Source of the DNA: Volutella citrinella
Lineage: Eukaryota; Ascomycota; Sordariomycetes; Hypocreales; Nectriaceae
Length of the DNA: 64,000 bases
Assembly: GCA_034401135.1 (NCBI GenBank)
Contig: JAWZSP010000010.1
Span: 124,001 to 188,000 of the forward strand
Direction: 5' to 3'
Shown: positions 21,010 through 32,425 of the stretch, one piece after another
Numbering within the stretch: position 1 is the stretch's first letter
Layout of the letters: each line of letters begins with the position of its first letter
Translations under genes and position numbers: made by a program
The notes under the pieces: generated by a model
What the model saw: only the letters and a program-made list of their open reading frames with translations
What the model was told of the DNA's origin: nothing
Database searches by the model: none

Positions 21010-24000
21010 TTATCCCGACCAGTCCCACAGCTCGGCTTCTCTGATCGTTGCGTCGCTCAACCGTTCCAGCCTCCCCTCCGCTGCAACCACGTTGTCGGGC
21101 ACCTTATTGCCTACGAAGTCCCTCTCTCGCGCCTTTGACAGGAGCACGATGCCGTCCAGCGACTTGCACCGCGACAGCTGCACGTACAGACTGTACGGGT
21201 CGCATTGCGTCGGGACCGCCTGACCGTCGATGCTCGTCGTCCTGGTTCCGCGCAGCTCGAGGGCGACCCGAGCTAACGTTTTGCTTTGGACTTTGTAGTC
21301 CGTACAGGCGAAAGCCGGGGCGCATGGAAGCCCACGCCGACTGACATCGTTCTTCTGCCACGGCCGCTTCCTTTGGCAGTCTATTTTGATGCTGATAGGC
21401 GTCAGGAGGATCGTGCCGGGCGGCATGCTGACGAAGTGGAGGTCTCTCGTCCTCTGACGCGAGCACGATCCCTGCCGGAGGGCTGAAGTGGAGGACGGTA
21501 TCGGCGTCGACGCGATAACCTGGGTGCGCCTTATCGAGGATGACGTCTAGCGCCGTGTGGCTTGCTCCGTTGACCAGCTTCAGCCCTTGGTGTGTGTTCT
21601 GGTGTAAGGCAATGGATGTTAGAAGAGTGGCGAGGTAGCACTTAACCGTATATTCCTTGTGAACTAGAAGGTAGCCCCCAGTGATGTAGCACATTAATCT
21701 CTGCCCTCTCACTCCTTGAGGGGTCGGTGCCTTTTCTAGCTGCTCACAGACCTCCGTGCAATCAGTAAGCTGCTTCAGCCAATCAGAAAAATGCCCCCTC
21801 GAAGCCTAATTCCCGGCTGCCTCACTTGGCTCGCCGTCCTTCCATCTAATGCTCGGAGATGAAGATGCGCAGCGGCGCCCTCCGCTCCTTCTGGAAACAG
21901 TGGGACGCCTCGATGTTCAGGTTCCAGCGGTTTCTGTTCAGCGGCGTCACTACCGTGATGCCTGACTCCCATGGGATCTGCCTGTCCTCCCGGTAACAGG
22001 TCCTATTCAGCAACTCCAGGTCTGACTGGTCCTGCACACCCTGGCGCACTCGCCTCAGCAGCCGCTGCAGTTGTGGATCGCCGGCGGCGCGGACTTGTTC
22101 GTTGAGCATGACCACCGCAGTGAATTTGTTCCACAGCGCGTGTGCCCTGTCATGCTGGTACCTCTGCTCGGCTGTGAACGATCGTTCTTCGTCCCAGGCG
22201 ATGGCCGTGCTCCGGAGCAGGATCGATCTCTCCTGCACGGGACAGAACTGGTGAAAGTCCCCGCAGAAGAGGACGACGGGGATCCCGCCGAAGTCGCGGG
22301 CAGATCCTCGGAGCTGGCAGAGCCGTTCGTTTCCGGCGTACAGGGTCCTCGCCCCCAACATGCTGACCTCGTCTACGATCAGCAACCACTTCTCCTGCCA
22401 CTCGGCGGTGTTCCGCCCGTCGATACGGAGGCTTGCCGAGTTGGACGCCGCAAAGCCGTCCGGCTCCGCTCGGCGGCACCGCGCAGCCGCATCTTTGGAG
22501 AACCCGCATGCGGAGTGGATGGTGATCCCATCAATGCTCGCGGCGGCCGTTCCCGACGTCGCCGTTAGCAGCAGACGGTGCGACATCCCCCTGCTCGCGA
22601 ACAGCTCGGCGACGGCCTCAATGACTCGCGATTTCCCCGTGCCGCCCTCACCGCCGACGAATTGGCAGAGCTGAGGTGTCCCTTGTTCGTCGCGACGTAC
22701 CCGGTCGATTTGGCGGCATATCAGTCGGAGAGCGATGCTCTGTCTCTTGTTGAGCGTGAAAGCCTCGGCCAGTTGCCTCCCTGCCTCGGAAAACGACGTC
22801 GACGGGCCGAAGTGGATGCTCGTCGAAGGACCCGCGCCCCGGACTGAGACCCCCGATTCGGCATTTGTGAGACCTACGCCCTGCTCGCTGAGTCCTATCG
22901 GCTCACAGTGCACAGCTGAACCGTGACCTGCTGTGTCGTTGCCAGGCCGGCTTTGTATCCCCTGGATCATCCTTTCTCTCTCTTTCGATATATTCCTTTG
23001 CTGCGACTTGATGGACCTGATCAACCCCTGTCTTGGTATGTCTGCCCCCAGAAACGGTCCTTCTGGGACGTCCGGCACCTCCTTCGGCCCCTGCTCCTTA
23101 AATATCTCACCGCACGGCTCGTCCTTTAGACGCAAGGCCACTTGGTGGAATCGACTCAGCAGCTGTATCATTCTCGAGATCTCCTTCGAGCCGGCCGTGA
23201 CCTGGTCAGCTCCCACCGTCGTCCTCAAGACGTCGATGAGGCGTATTGCGTTGGCGACGCCGTCCGACCGGAACGCCCGACCTGGCCCCTCATCACCGTC
23301 TCCCATACCCGGGCCGATCGCCTCAGAGGTGGGATCAGCGTCCCCGGACTGGGCGGCCCACTGCTTCGCATCGCGTTTCGCATCTTCAGCTGACCGGTGA
23401 AGCAGCTGGATGTTATCCGTGAGGAAGGACATCCTCCGAGGCAGCGCCTGTTTCTGTCTTTCCCAGATGGTGTTGATATCGCCTGAACTCTCGGACGAGA
23501 ACAATTCCCACGGCACGAAGATTGCGAGATGCTGGACTGCCGCCCTACCATAGCAACGTCAGCGCTCGGGCAGAGATGTCAAGCTATTCGCGTGCTCTCT
23601 ACGGACCTCTTATGGTAGACCTCGCCTTCTTCGCTAAAGTCCGTACTCAGGTAACCATCGAAACAGACGACAGCGTGCTCGCCGGGCTTTCGCAGTGCTT
23701 GCACCCACGCCTGCGAGAGCGGCCACGAGCTGTCAAATTGCATCTCCCCCCAGGCGCCTGCGCCCTTGCTCTTCCGCTTCAGCTTGACTACGGACATGTA
23801 GTCGTACAGCGACAGTCCCTGCAGTAGTCCGCCGCGGTGCGGATATGCTTGCAGGAAAGAGATCCTTTGTCCGGCCTCTTCTACGAGTACCATCTCCTCG
23901 ACCTGCTCGTCCACCATCTCCATGCCGCTCTGGCGTCGTAGGTGCTGCCACCTTCGGAAGATGTACCAGTAAAGGGAAGACGCATTTAGGAAGGTCCAGC

Positions 24001-27000
24001 CGTGGTTACTCGCAAACTCGGTAGGATACCCCAGTAGATGAGCGACGACTTCGACCTGCGACAGCGGCCGATCCGTGAAGATGCGGTTCGCAACCCTCAT
24101 CAGGAACTGCCGCGTTCTGTTCTGGCCTTGTTTCGCCTCGTCCGTCTGGCTCTCGGTGGCCGACTCGTCCAGGACGGGGAGCAGTTCTGCCGCCGCGGCC
24201 ACCCTCTTCCACACCGGGTCCTCGACCTTGGTTGCATAATTGGTCACGTAGAATACGATGGCCATGGTCTTGCACTGGGTCGTGATGAAGGAGATGTCGT
24301 GGTTATGTCGCAGCCCTACCGCCATGGCCTTGTTCCACCGGTTCACCATGCTGTGATTCCGCCGGATCTGCAACACTCCGCTTTCCGTGAACGCCGTCCT
24401 CTCCACTAACCTCCACGGTGCCTTGAACCGGCACGGATCTCGATTCTTGCCCTGCCCCCTGATGGAGTATTTCACGCACGTAGGGCTGTGGGTGTGGATC
24501 TGGGTAGCGCCTGCGCAAAAGTTGGCTTCCTCGTCGAACGAGGAGGCGAACTGCTGGCTGTTCCGCAGCAGCGACGATATGTCCGATGTCACGGACCTCT
24601 CCGTCTGCACCGCCGAGAAAGCCTCCTGGTCGAGATCCTACATTTATCGACTCTCGCGTCAGCCCATGCGTTCTTGAGTCGCTCTTGTGGGTGGGGAACC
24701 AACCTCCTCGAAGACACTGTCGACGTACCGGACGACCCTCTCCCGGTATTCCGCTTGATCCTCCCCCGCGACATCTCCGAGTATGGAGCTGAGGTGCATG
24801 TTTCCCTGGAGCCAGAGCAATCCGTGAACGTGGAGCCCCCCGCGCTCGTTAGTCTCCACAGCTCCGAAGTAGCTACTGATCCGCCCAAACACAGAATCCT
24901 CTCCCGTTTTCACGTAGTGCTCGAAGAACATGGATACCTCCCGGTGGAAGAGGACTGCCGAGCTGAGGGGATCCCGAGACCGCCAGCCGTGCCCGCTTAT
25001 ATGCCAGGTCGAGGCTCGTCAGGAAGGCCTCGGCCTCGTCCGGATCCCGCGTTCGATATGCAGCAAGCCTGAGCTTGACCGAGTTTGTGATGTCGTTCGG
25101 GTTCAGTGTGAACCAGATTGCGGGTATGCCTTCCCGTATGATGAAGGACTTGATCTTCCGCCGCATGCTCAGCCGGCTCTCCCTCGACATTGGCTGGCGG
25201 AACCCATACAGCGACAGACTCCTCAATAACTGGTCGACGGCCACGTCAACGGTCTTCCCGGTCGCCTCCAGGTCGACCTTGGCCGCCTCCAACCTCTCCG
25301 CGCTGAGCGAGCGTACGATGCGCTCCACCTCCGGGAAGTTCTCCCTCGTCGCGCTGAGCATGCTGACTCGACGATTTCTCGACCTCACTCCCATGTTGAA
25401 GACGAGGAACGCGAAGACGTGATGCGTCGCGAACCGGCCGCCGCGACGCTGGAGCACCACTTTGGCCCACGTCTCCAGGGTCATGTTCCGCGACGGGACG
25501 AGACTCCGCGCCCTGGCCTCCGCATCAACACCTCCATGCACCTCTTCGGCCGCGTCTCCGATGCTTTCCTCGGCCTGGCGTGAGCCCCCGGTACCGACTG
25601 GAAACAGCGTCGGGAACGTCTTTGCAAAGAACGCTGCGTCGAAGGGATCGGCAAAGTCTTCCCCCCTAGACACGAGAATGTAAGGTTCGCGCGTGTCTCC
25701 ATGCCGCACCTCGGCCGATCCCGCCCACGTCCCGGCCCTCATTTCGTGACGGCCATCATCATGCCGCAGAGCGTCGTAGACATACCGCAACTTCTCCGCG
25801 TCCGCAATATCCGGTCGCCCGTCGAGGGCGAACATCCCGGACGAGCTGATCTCGTGGACTAGGCCGGCAGCGCCGGTAGCACTATCGACGTTCTCGTTGC
25901 CGGCTTCACAATCGGTATCCACTGGTTTCCCTACCGCGTCCCCCCCAGTGCCTACATCGAACCCCTGGCCCAGCGTTGCCAGCACTTCTCGAATATCTAC
26001 ACTTTCCTCGTCCTCCAAGCCGCGCTCTGTGGGTGGGACGACTTGTGCTGTCCGTGCCTTCTCCCACGCCGACGGCTCGTCCCGTTCCAAACGCTCATAG
26101 ACTTGGTATGGCACGCCGTGCGACGGTACTTCCCAGCTATCCAGTTCCGCCGTGTCAATGTCGATGTCGACATACAAGGGGTTGTGCCTCTTCAGCCACA
26201 CCAGCGCCTTCTCCACAACTCGGCGCCGCACCGAGAGCAGTGCCGAGAGATCGCTCGGTACCGGCTTCTCCGGCCCCTGCCACGACACGTGGATGTCATC
26301 CATAACCTTCAGGATCGGATGTGGAAGCACCCTTGTCGCCAGCTCTTGCACGTTGTTGGGGAATACCGTGATGTGCCCCTTGACGTGCCGAGGGTACCTC
26401 ACGTTCTGCCGGTGCCCCTCTGGGATGCTATACTTGGTGATGAAGCCGTAACACGAGTTTAGCGCGATGAGCTTCTCCTCGACTGGCGTAAGGCCCTTCA
26501 GCTCCTCGGGAAACATGTGCTCGCATCCTAGCTTGGTGTGCAGCTGTGTGGCCGGAGACAAGGCGCCTCTCCTCAGTTGTCTCACGCAATCCGCACACCC
26601 ACCAATCTTCTCCCCCACAGGGAAGCACCGGGGGCACTTGAATGGTGATCCATCACGCTTCTCGACAGGACTTGCCATCCACCAGTCCCACTCAACATCC
26701 TCCAGCTCTGCCCTGCTGTACTTGCGGTAGCAGAACATGCAGGTGAGGATCGGTAACGTCCTCGTCTCATGAAACGCCTTGTAAAAGTCCTGGGCCGTCT
26801 TTACCTTCCTCTCGTGGGGCACAGGCGCACACCATTCCTGTCCGCACGAGAGCCGCTCCTTCTCCGCAAACTCTTCGTCGAGCACCCCTAAGACGCTGGC
26901 GAGATCCCGCGCCTGTTCTTCCTCGTCCCTCTCTCGGTGGGCCGCGGCCCTCTTGCGCTTTGGCGCTGGCTGATCATCAGAGCGGCCAGAACCAGCTCGC

Positions 27001-27737
27001 TTCCTTGCCGGCCGCCCACTCGGCCCCGCGGGTGGGGCACCGTCCTCCGCCGCGTCCGCCCCGCCGGTGGCGACTTGGCTGAACGACTCCACTGTCCTCG
27101 TCCGTCTCCGTTGCCGGAAATTTTCGTTTCTCGACTCCTCGGAAATATCAGCCACCGTCCGAAGTCCCAGAGTTGCGACCAGAGACCTTCGCCCAGCCTC
27201 CAGCATTTCCGCCGATGGACGGAAATCTGGTCCCACGAATTTCGCCGTATTCGGCTGATTATGCGCTTCCTCCTCGATGGCCGGCCCCGCCAGACTACCC
27301 ACCGACGGCCGTGGGGCTAACGGCACCCTGCTGCCTCCGTCGATCTGAACGGACCGGAATAATGCTCCAGGCCCTGCGGGCTGGTTGTTTCCCGGTCTGC
27401 CTTCTAGGCTCCTTGGCTGCCTCTCGACGCTGCCAGACTCCCTCGATTTCCGACCCCGCTGCTGGCGAGAGCTCTTCTTCTCCCTCGCTTCTTCCTGCTG
27501 CTTTTGCGTCGCCTCCCACATGTCGGCCGACGTCCGGATACCCAGACTTGCCAGCGCCGAAGTGTCTGCCGGTCCTGCCCGCGGCGGCGCTTTCCATGAT
27601 CTGGCCTCCTCCAACTGCCGCTCTGCGGCCTCGAAGATGTCCGCCGACGTACGGATTCCCAGACCGGCGAGCGCCACGTTCTCCCGGTTACGCATATCCC
27701 GCCGGAGGTTCAGCTCGTCTAAGTTCTCTCTGTCCAT
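21010..27737 (-). pseudogene. Helitron Rep/Pif1-like helicase, multiply disrupted
   Basis: A rolling-circle transposase-helicase that would nick and unwind DNA. N-terminal 954 codons (27737-24873): three copies of a motif like LAGLGIRTSADIFEAAERQ, a basic stretch, a Cys-rich region (CMFCYRKY, CPRCFPVGEKIGGCADC), then a Helitron_like_N segment (ATHHVFAFLVFNMGVRSRNR; IWFTLNPNDITNS). A frameshift near 24980 leads to the HUH motif GLHVHGLLWLQG near 24830. After three stops at 24644-24661 comes the two-tyrosine motif YVTNYATK near 24245. Another frameshift near 23520 opens the helicase (23516-21846): Walker A GGEGGTGKS near 22645, Walker B LIVDEVSML near 22370, GDFHQFCPV. After a frameshift near 21850 and the 223-bp repeat, the C-terminal motifs continue (THQGLKLVNGAS; YSLYVQLSRCKSLDGI). 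Not functional. Confidence 0.85.
21602..21824 (-). repeat. 223-bp interspersed repeat, copy B, inside the Helitron helicase
   Basis: Reverse complement of 6380-6602 with very few differences. It sits between the helicase segments RWKDGEPSE and QNTHQGLKL and replaces the roughly 30 residues that normally join them. It is therefore not a clean insertion: a deletion or gene-conversion-like event went with it. Confidence 0.75.
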
Positions 27738-28213
27738 AACGAATCGACTTCAGTAGCTCTTCCTGTCCAGACCTTCCTCGGTAATGTGCATATCACGTCA
27801 CAGCTTCCGCTAAATAGCCCCCGTCTTCTCGCCCGACTGCTAGCCCATGGGCCCTGCCCTTGCAGAAACTCGGATCCCATCCTCCACACCTCCATCCAGC
27901 CGATGCTACATCTTCTGCCACGGGCGGCTCCTTGGAATCCAGTCTACCCATGACCGTGGGAGTCGGCTTGACCGCCTTGAAACGATGGTGATGTCTTTCG
28001 ATGGTTTCAGCGGTAGCTTTTCTCTCCCGCTCCGCGAATGGATCGAGGGAGGGCAATAGAGTTTCTTCCTGACACCACATCCGTTACAGCATCTGGCACG
28101 CAACAGAAGTGGTGGTGTGTAGCTAATATGGGTTGAGTTCCTATATGACTTCCTTCTGACGGCCCCGTTCCTGCATCTTCTCACCCGTTTCTGTACTTCC
28201 GTCTATCTTCGCC
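27738..28213. promoter_or_regulatory. Bidirectional intergenic region of the Helitron genes
   Basis: Lies between the starts of the minus-strand Rep-helicase gene and the plus-strand small gene, and so must hold both promoters. No specific element was identified. The short ORFs here are not supported. Confidence 0.4.
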
Positions 28214-28787
28214 ATGTCTCGACCAACGACCTTCTCGAATACTATCCATCTACGCGACTTTGTTGACGCCATCACGGACGATCCGACTCGGGAAAACGCT
28301 CTCAACTACGTCGAGATCCAGACCGACATCAACATCTTCGAGGAGGACGGCTTCTGCGGCTCACACGTTGACATTGACCCCATTCACACCCGCATCCACG
28401 CTTATCTGACACGAGAAGAGCGGGAGCTATACACCCCTAATACGTTTTTCTACGCCGATGGCCGCTTCTCCGCGGCCCAGTCCCCTAGTGGCGTCCTGCA
28501 GATTAGTGTCCAGGCCCTCAGCCTGATGAGGTTCGTCCGAGTTTGCCGCCTGATCTCGCTCTTACTGCTGATCTGATCTTCCCAGACACCCTGGTGATGT
28601 GTCCAACTTCGACGAGTACCGCCGACACCTACCGGGGCAGTGGTGCCCCATGGTGACCGTTATCGGGTCGGTGCCGTCTACCGGCGACAGGACCGGTGAC
28701 CCGTCCGAGCCTCGCCGCTTTACCGTCGAAACATCCGTCTACGACTCTTCAAAGTCCGCACCGGTGGCATTCTCCGTCGCCTGCTAG
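28214..28787 (+). CDS. Small gene divergent from the Helitron helicase (172 aa, two exons)
   Basis: CDS is join(28214..28530,28586..28787). Exon 1 starts MSRPTTFSNTIHLRDFVDAI and includes TPNTFFYADGRFSAAQSP and LQISVQALSLMR. A 55-nt intron (donor GTTCGT, branch CTGAT, acceptor CCCAG) joins it to HPGDVSNFDEYRRHLPGQWC and MVTVIGSVPSTGDRTG. This layout recurs in repeat-rich fungal genomes; from the alternating beta-strand pattern I infer a single-stranded-DNA-binding OB-like fold, but I see no diagnostic motif. The protein stops after VAFSVAC, where related proteins as I remember them continue into further strands, so it may be truncated by the TAG at 28785-28787. It probably belongs to the Helitron cargo. 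Confidence 0.55.
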
Positions 28788-28900
28788 TTTGACTATTCTT
28801 GAGAACCTTGTTCTTCCCTCGTTGGCACGCGCGCGATGCCCTTATTGTGGCTAGCGCGGTGCGACCGCGTTGGTTGGCTTGGAGCCTCACATCTTAGGCT

Positions 28901-29709
28901 CTACATTCGCGCCCAATGTAGGCGGAGGCCTGACTTCTTCCCGCCCCGGTAATAAACGTCGACCTTTTCCGGCCCGGAAGGACAACGATTGAGATTGACG
29001 CTTGACATGTCACCGTCGGTAACGGGCCCCGGAGACGGAGGATCGGCCCTTTTCGACACTCGTGTGATTCTGGCCCGTGGGACGAGTCGATAGGGAAAAT
29101 CGGTTCGCTCAATCGAGACAGGGTCGAATGGCAACTTAGCCTGCTTCTGAAGCCAGGCGAAGACGGGGAACTTTTCGTACTTAGCATGTTCGATATGCTG
29201 GAGGGGCTGCTCCACGTTGTAATGCAGAACCTCACTGACGGGGACCCTATAGGAGCCTGTTCCATTTCTGTAGTTAGGATACTTGTAGGTAAAGTAAAGC
29301 TTGCTTATTGTCGACGTCACTCTCATTCTATGTTTGACATGTGTAGTAAATCGTAGACATGCTCGAATGCAAGCAGGACGGTTACAAATAGGCCTTCATC
29401 ATCACCGACGGAAGGAAGAACGGGGGAACCTGGGGAGGTCTGCTGAAAAGGTGCCCGGGAAAGCCTGACTCGGGGCACTAGCTCACCTAGAAACTCGCAG
29501 AGCAGCTGCCAACTCTCCCGCACCTGAAACTCGAGCGGTCTGTCGGCGGGCATTGTTTTCTTGACCAGTTTGTAGTGGTCGCTAAACGGCTGGTATGCAG
29601 GTGACGTCGCGGAAAAGTCGTGCATAGTGCTGAAGTTTGCGGGCAGGACCTTCTTGGTGTGTCCTAGAGGGTGCAGCCGGAGTGGGATATCATCTAGCCA
29701 GGGGGTCAT
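28901..29709 (-). pseudogene. Unrecognised coding pair, probably one broken gene
   Basis: Two minus-strand frames abut: 29709-29323 (128 aa; PANFSTMHDFSATSPAYQPF, ESWQLLCEFLGELVPRVR) and 29326-28901 (141 aa; LYFTYKYPNYRNGTGSYRVP, EKFPVFAWLQKQAKLPFDPV). They overlap by ATGA in different frames, and composition changes little across the join, so a single frameshifted gene is likely. A third frame upstream (ANLHMYHTAVAISCTKTIL near 29800) may be its N-terminal part. I do not recognise the family. Confidence 0.35.
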
Positions 29710-30686
29710 CGCAGGATCCTAGCGCCCGTCTCGTCTATGGTGCGAGGGCCTCGCACCAGTTGCCCAGGATCGTCTTGGTGCAACTGATGGCGACGGCCGT
29801 GTGGTACATGTGCAGATTGGCCTTATATCGAGCCGCAAGCGCGGTGCAGCAGTTGATTTAATGAGCAGGGTCATGACGTCCCTCCAGCGGCTTAGTACGT
29901 GGGGTGGCTGCTAGTGAGGCGGCCCAATAAGTAAGTAGGGACAAAAAAAAGGGAAACTTCCAGGCTGTCAGCAAAGCGATTTTAATCCTTGGATTAGGGC
30001 CGATAACAACTTAGCGAGGTCAGTGGACAATGGGGACTAGGCGTAGTTGCTCAATGAATTGAGCCAAAGCCGGCTGCGGCAACGGCAGCGGCTTTGGCGT
30101 CTCGGTAGCCCAGTCCCTTCAAGTAATGGGTTCGTTAGAAAGCATGACTAAACCCTCGGCGACCCCCCTAGTAGTAAAAGGTTGTGGTTAAACCGCGCAG
30201 GTCGGAGGGTATGGACACTGGACACTGACCAATCATCAGCTTAGCCCAGTCGCCACAATGGGCGTTCAGTCGAGCCGCCACAGGGCACCTAAGGCATAGT
30301 ACCTTGCGTGCCCAGATGACGTTGCATTCTTGACTTTTAGGCAATTTTAGCCCAAACTGTGTCGTGTATGCCTGACTCGACCTGACACAGGGAAAGGCGG
30401 GGGAGCTTGGCAATCAGGTGCACGCATATACAAACCTTCTCAATCCTTCAGCGGCCGCCCGCCCCACAGTAAGCAAGCATGATGTAAGTTGGGGGCCGCG
30501 GGGTGACCACTCCTTGGCTTGCAAGTTAAATAGCTGCCGCCGCCCGGCCTGATGATTCGCACATCGACATATCGAACAACCAGTGCATCATCCGAACACT
30601 AGCGAACGCACATCTCGAGAGCAACACTCAAAATATACGCACTTTTGTTATACTGTAAACGCATCCTACGTATCACCAATTTCATT
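29710..30686. other. Intergenic, 5' region of the small secreted protein gene
   Basis: No gene is supported apart from the possible extension noted for the preceding pair. The last 200 bp are the likely promoter and leader of the gene starting at 30687. Confidence 0.4.
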
Positions 30687-31092
30687 ATGAAGCTCTCAGC
30701 TATGGCCCTTTCCATCTTCCTCGCCAGCGGGTATGCAGCAGGTCCCTCGTGTACTCCTTTTTAGTGCTAATTACTGGGTATATAGCGCTATGGCAGGTAA
30801 CAAGTGGTGTGTCTGCAGATGGCCTAACGGAGTCTACCACCAGGCTGCTACCAGCGCATGCTGTAATATTTACGATGACGCCAATTACTACTGCAGATCC
30901 AGCACCGGCGTGACCTTGGATGGGGGTAATGTAAGTCTCCAGTTTAGTAGAAGTGCGTAATAAAATTGAAGCTGATGATAAAACCCAAAGTGTAGAGCTA
31001 AAAACCGGAGTAATTGCCTATCCCAGCCGAATTGGGACAAGTGCTGTCGGGACAATAGTGGTAATGGTGCTGGTGCTATTTGCTGGAACTAA
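30687..31092 (+). CDS. Small secreted cysteine-rich protein (92 aa, three exons)
   Basis: CDS is join(30687..30730,30786..30925,30998..31092). Exon 1 encodes a signal peptide (MKLSAMALSIFLASG; cleavage likely after AMA). The mature part is about 74 residues with nine cysteines, in the order CVC, CC, C, C, CC, C (segments KWCVCRWPNGVYHQAATSAC, NYYCRSSTGV, NCLSQPNWDKCC, AICWN). Intron 1 is 55 nt (GTATGC to TATATAG); intron 2 is 72 nt (donor GTAATG, acceptor GTAGAG), chosen because only this join keeps the Cys-rich frame. Small size, a secretion signal and dense cysteines are typical of fungal effectors or antimicrobial proteins, but I know no named family. It lies alone between the Helitron and an LTR block. 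The intron 2 donor is the least certain point. Confidence 0.75.
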
Positions 31093-31190
31093 AGGGTCTT
31101 AGCTCGGTAGCTAGACCACCAGGTTGAGGCACGATTTGGTTTTATATTAGTCTACTTATTGCAGAGTTCATTCGACTTCCAAACTTACAC

Positions 31191-31638
31191 TGTCAGAACC
31201 AGACGCTAATGCACAGTACCCCATCTATGCCATGCCTACGCGGGACGGATAAACAAGGGTGCGGGCTGGATCAGTCTCCGCACGTGCAGAAAGGAACGGA
31301 CCAATCAGGGGATAGACCGAAGTAAATACCACGGTACATGACAGGCCTCACTGGTAGTACGTAGTAGGACACATTAGTATTGATAGCTGAAGAGCTGCTC
31401 ATACTAGATGTGCACTCTTCGGGGGTCTATATACTGTACTACTAATGTTTCTATCTTTACATGGTCGGGTCACGGTGGTTCACGGTTGACCTGTGGTGAC
31501 CTGGGTTCACTGGGTTCACTGTGTGATCCTGGTGACCCTCCGTCCATTGGTGGAGCCTTTGGCTGTTGGTGCGGGGCCGGGTTTAGGTGGTCCCGTCCCG
31601 TGCGTAGCCGCGCGCTGCATTCGCGTCAGGTTCTGACA
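31191..31638. mobile_element. Two LTR fragments joined tail to tail
   Basis: The left end reads TGTCAGAACC and the right end reads TTCTGACA, its reverse complement. The left part (to about 31370) is a plus-strand 5' LTR fragment. The right part (from about 31375) is a minus-strand LTR fragment with the GTATATAGACC-type TATA region and the CTCTTCAGCTATCAATA block seen in the complete copies. There is no target-site duplication around the pair, so it arose by nested insertion or recombination. Confidence 0.7.
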
Positions 31639-32425
31639 CCTTAGCTTTTATAAGAGGGATGAAAAAGAAGACAAAGAAGCGGAGTAGTGATGCTGTACTT
31701 GCTGTTATTAACTGTCACAACTCCGTGCCGCAAGCTAATATTACCTAAAACTGATCTAGAAGCAGGTAAGCTGGCCTCGCCTTCTTCCCCCGCCACCAGC
31801 CGAGCAGTGAGGTATATATAAGCGACATTTTCACATTTAGTTCTCGGAAAGTCATCAGGCAGGTTTTAAATAAGCGCTCTGGATTACCGGGCTTGCGCTA
31901 GGTCTAGTTATACCTACGATGAACTACCAGGCTCCACGCCCCCCTGTCTTCAGCTAGCCGTGTGACGACGTCTCTGTCAACACCTAGTGTGATTCCCCCT
32001 GCTAGCGTATTGCCCGATTTATCTAGATACTGAGCAGGACTAGACGCCTAAAGCTCTGCAATATTAGAGATTTTAATAATACTAACATTTAACAGAGCAG
32101 TATTAATAATAATATAGATCAAGAACCTAATTATTAAGATAACTTAGACTACTAATAGTAATAGCCACTCCTACTAAATAATTATAATCTGCTATTTAAT
32201 ATCTATATAGCCTAAAATAAGATTATTATTACTTTTTTTTAAAAAGCAGAGTCTAGGTATATTAGCAAGGGTTAGTAAGTAGCTTAAGATTCTGGAGACT
32301 TACACAGCGCTTATAGCTAGCAAAGTGGCCTGGGGCTATGCATTTATAATATCCCAGGGGTCCTTGTTAGGATTCTTAGCGTTTCTAATAAAGCGACTTG
32401 CAGTAAGGTTCAGAAGCCTAATAGA
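31639..32425. other. AT-rich, RIP-like sequence without genes
   Basis: The second half in particular (about 32050-32290) is dominated by TA, AAT and CTA steps with few CA, TG or CG dinucleotides, as expected after repeat-induced point mutation. No coding is seen. Confidence 0.6.

Larger units (their letters stand above)
21010..28787 (-). mobile_element. Degenerate Helitron (rolling-circle transposon), ends unresolved
   Basis: The region holds a Rep-helicase gene on the minus strand (21010-27737) and, divergently, a small gene of a type often found with such elements (28214-28787). The layout of a DUF6570-like zinc region, Helitron_like_N, HUH/Y2 Rep and Pif1-type helicase is diagnostic. The coordinates cover only the coding parts; the 5' TC and 3' CTRR ends were not identified. 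Confidence 0.75.

Noticed and set aside
22071..25072. Several plus-strand ORFs of 90-194 codons and minus-strand alternatives in the Helitron region.
   Set aside because: All overlap the Rep-helicase frame that carries the Walker, HUH and Y2 motifs.
27173..27739. 188-codon plus-strand ORF.
   Set aside because: It is a shadow of the N-terminal repeat region of the Helitron protein.
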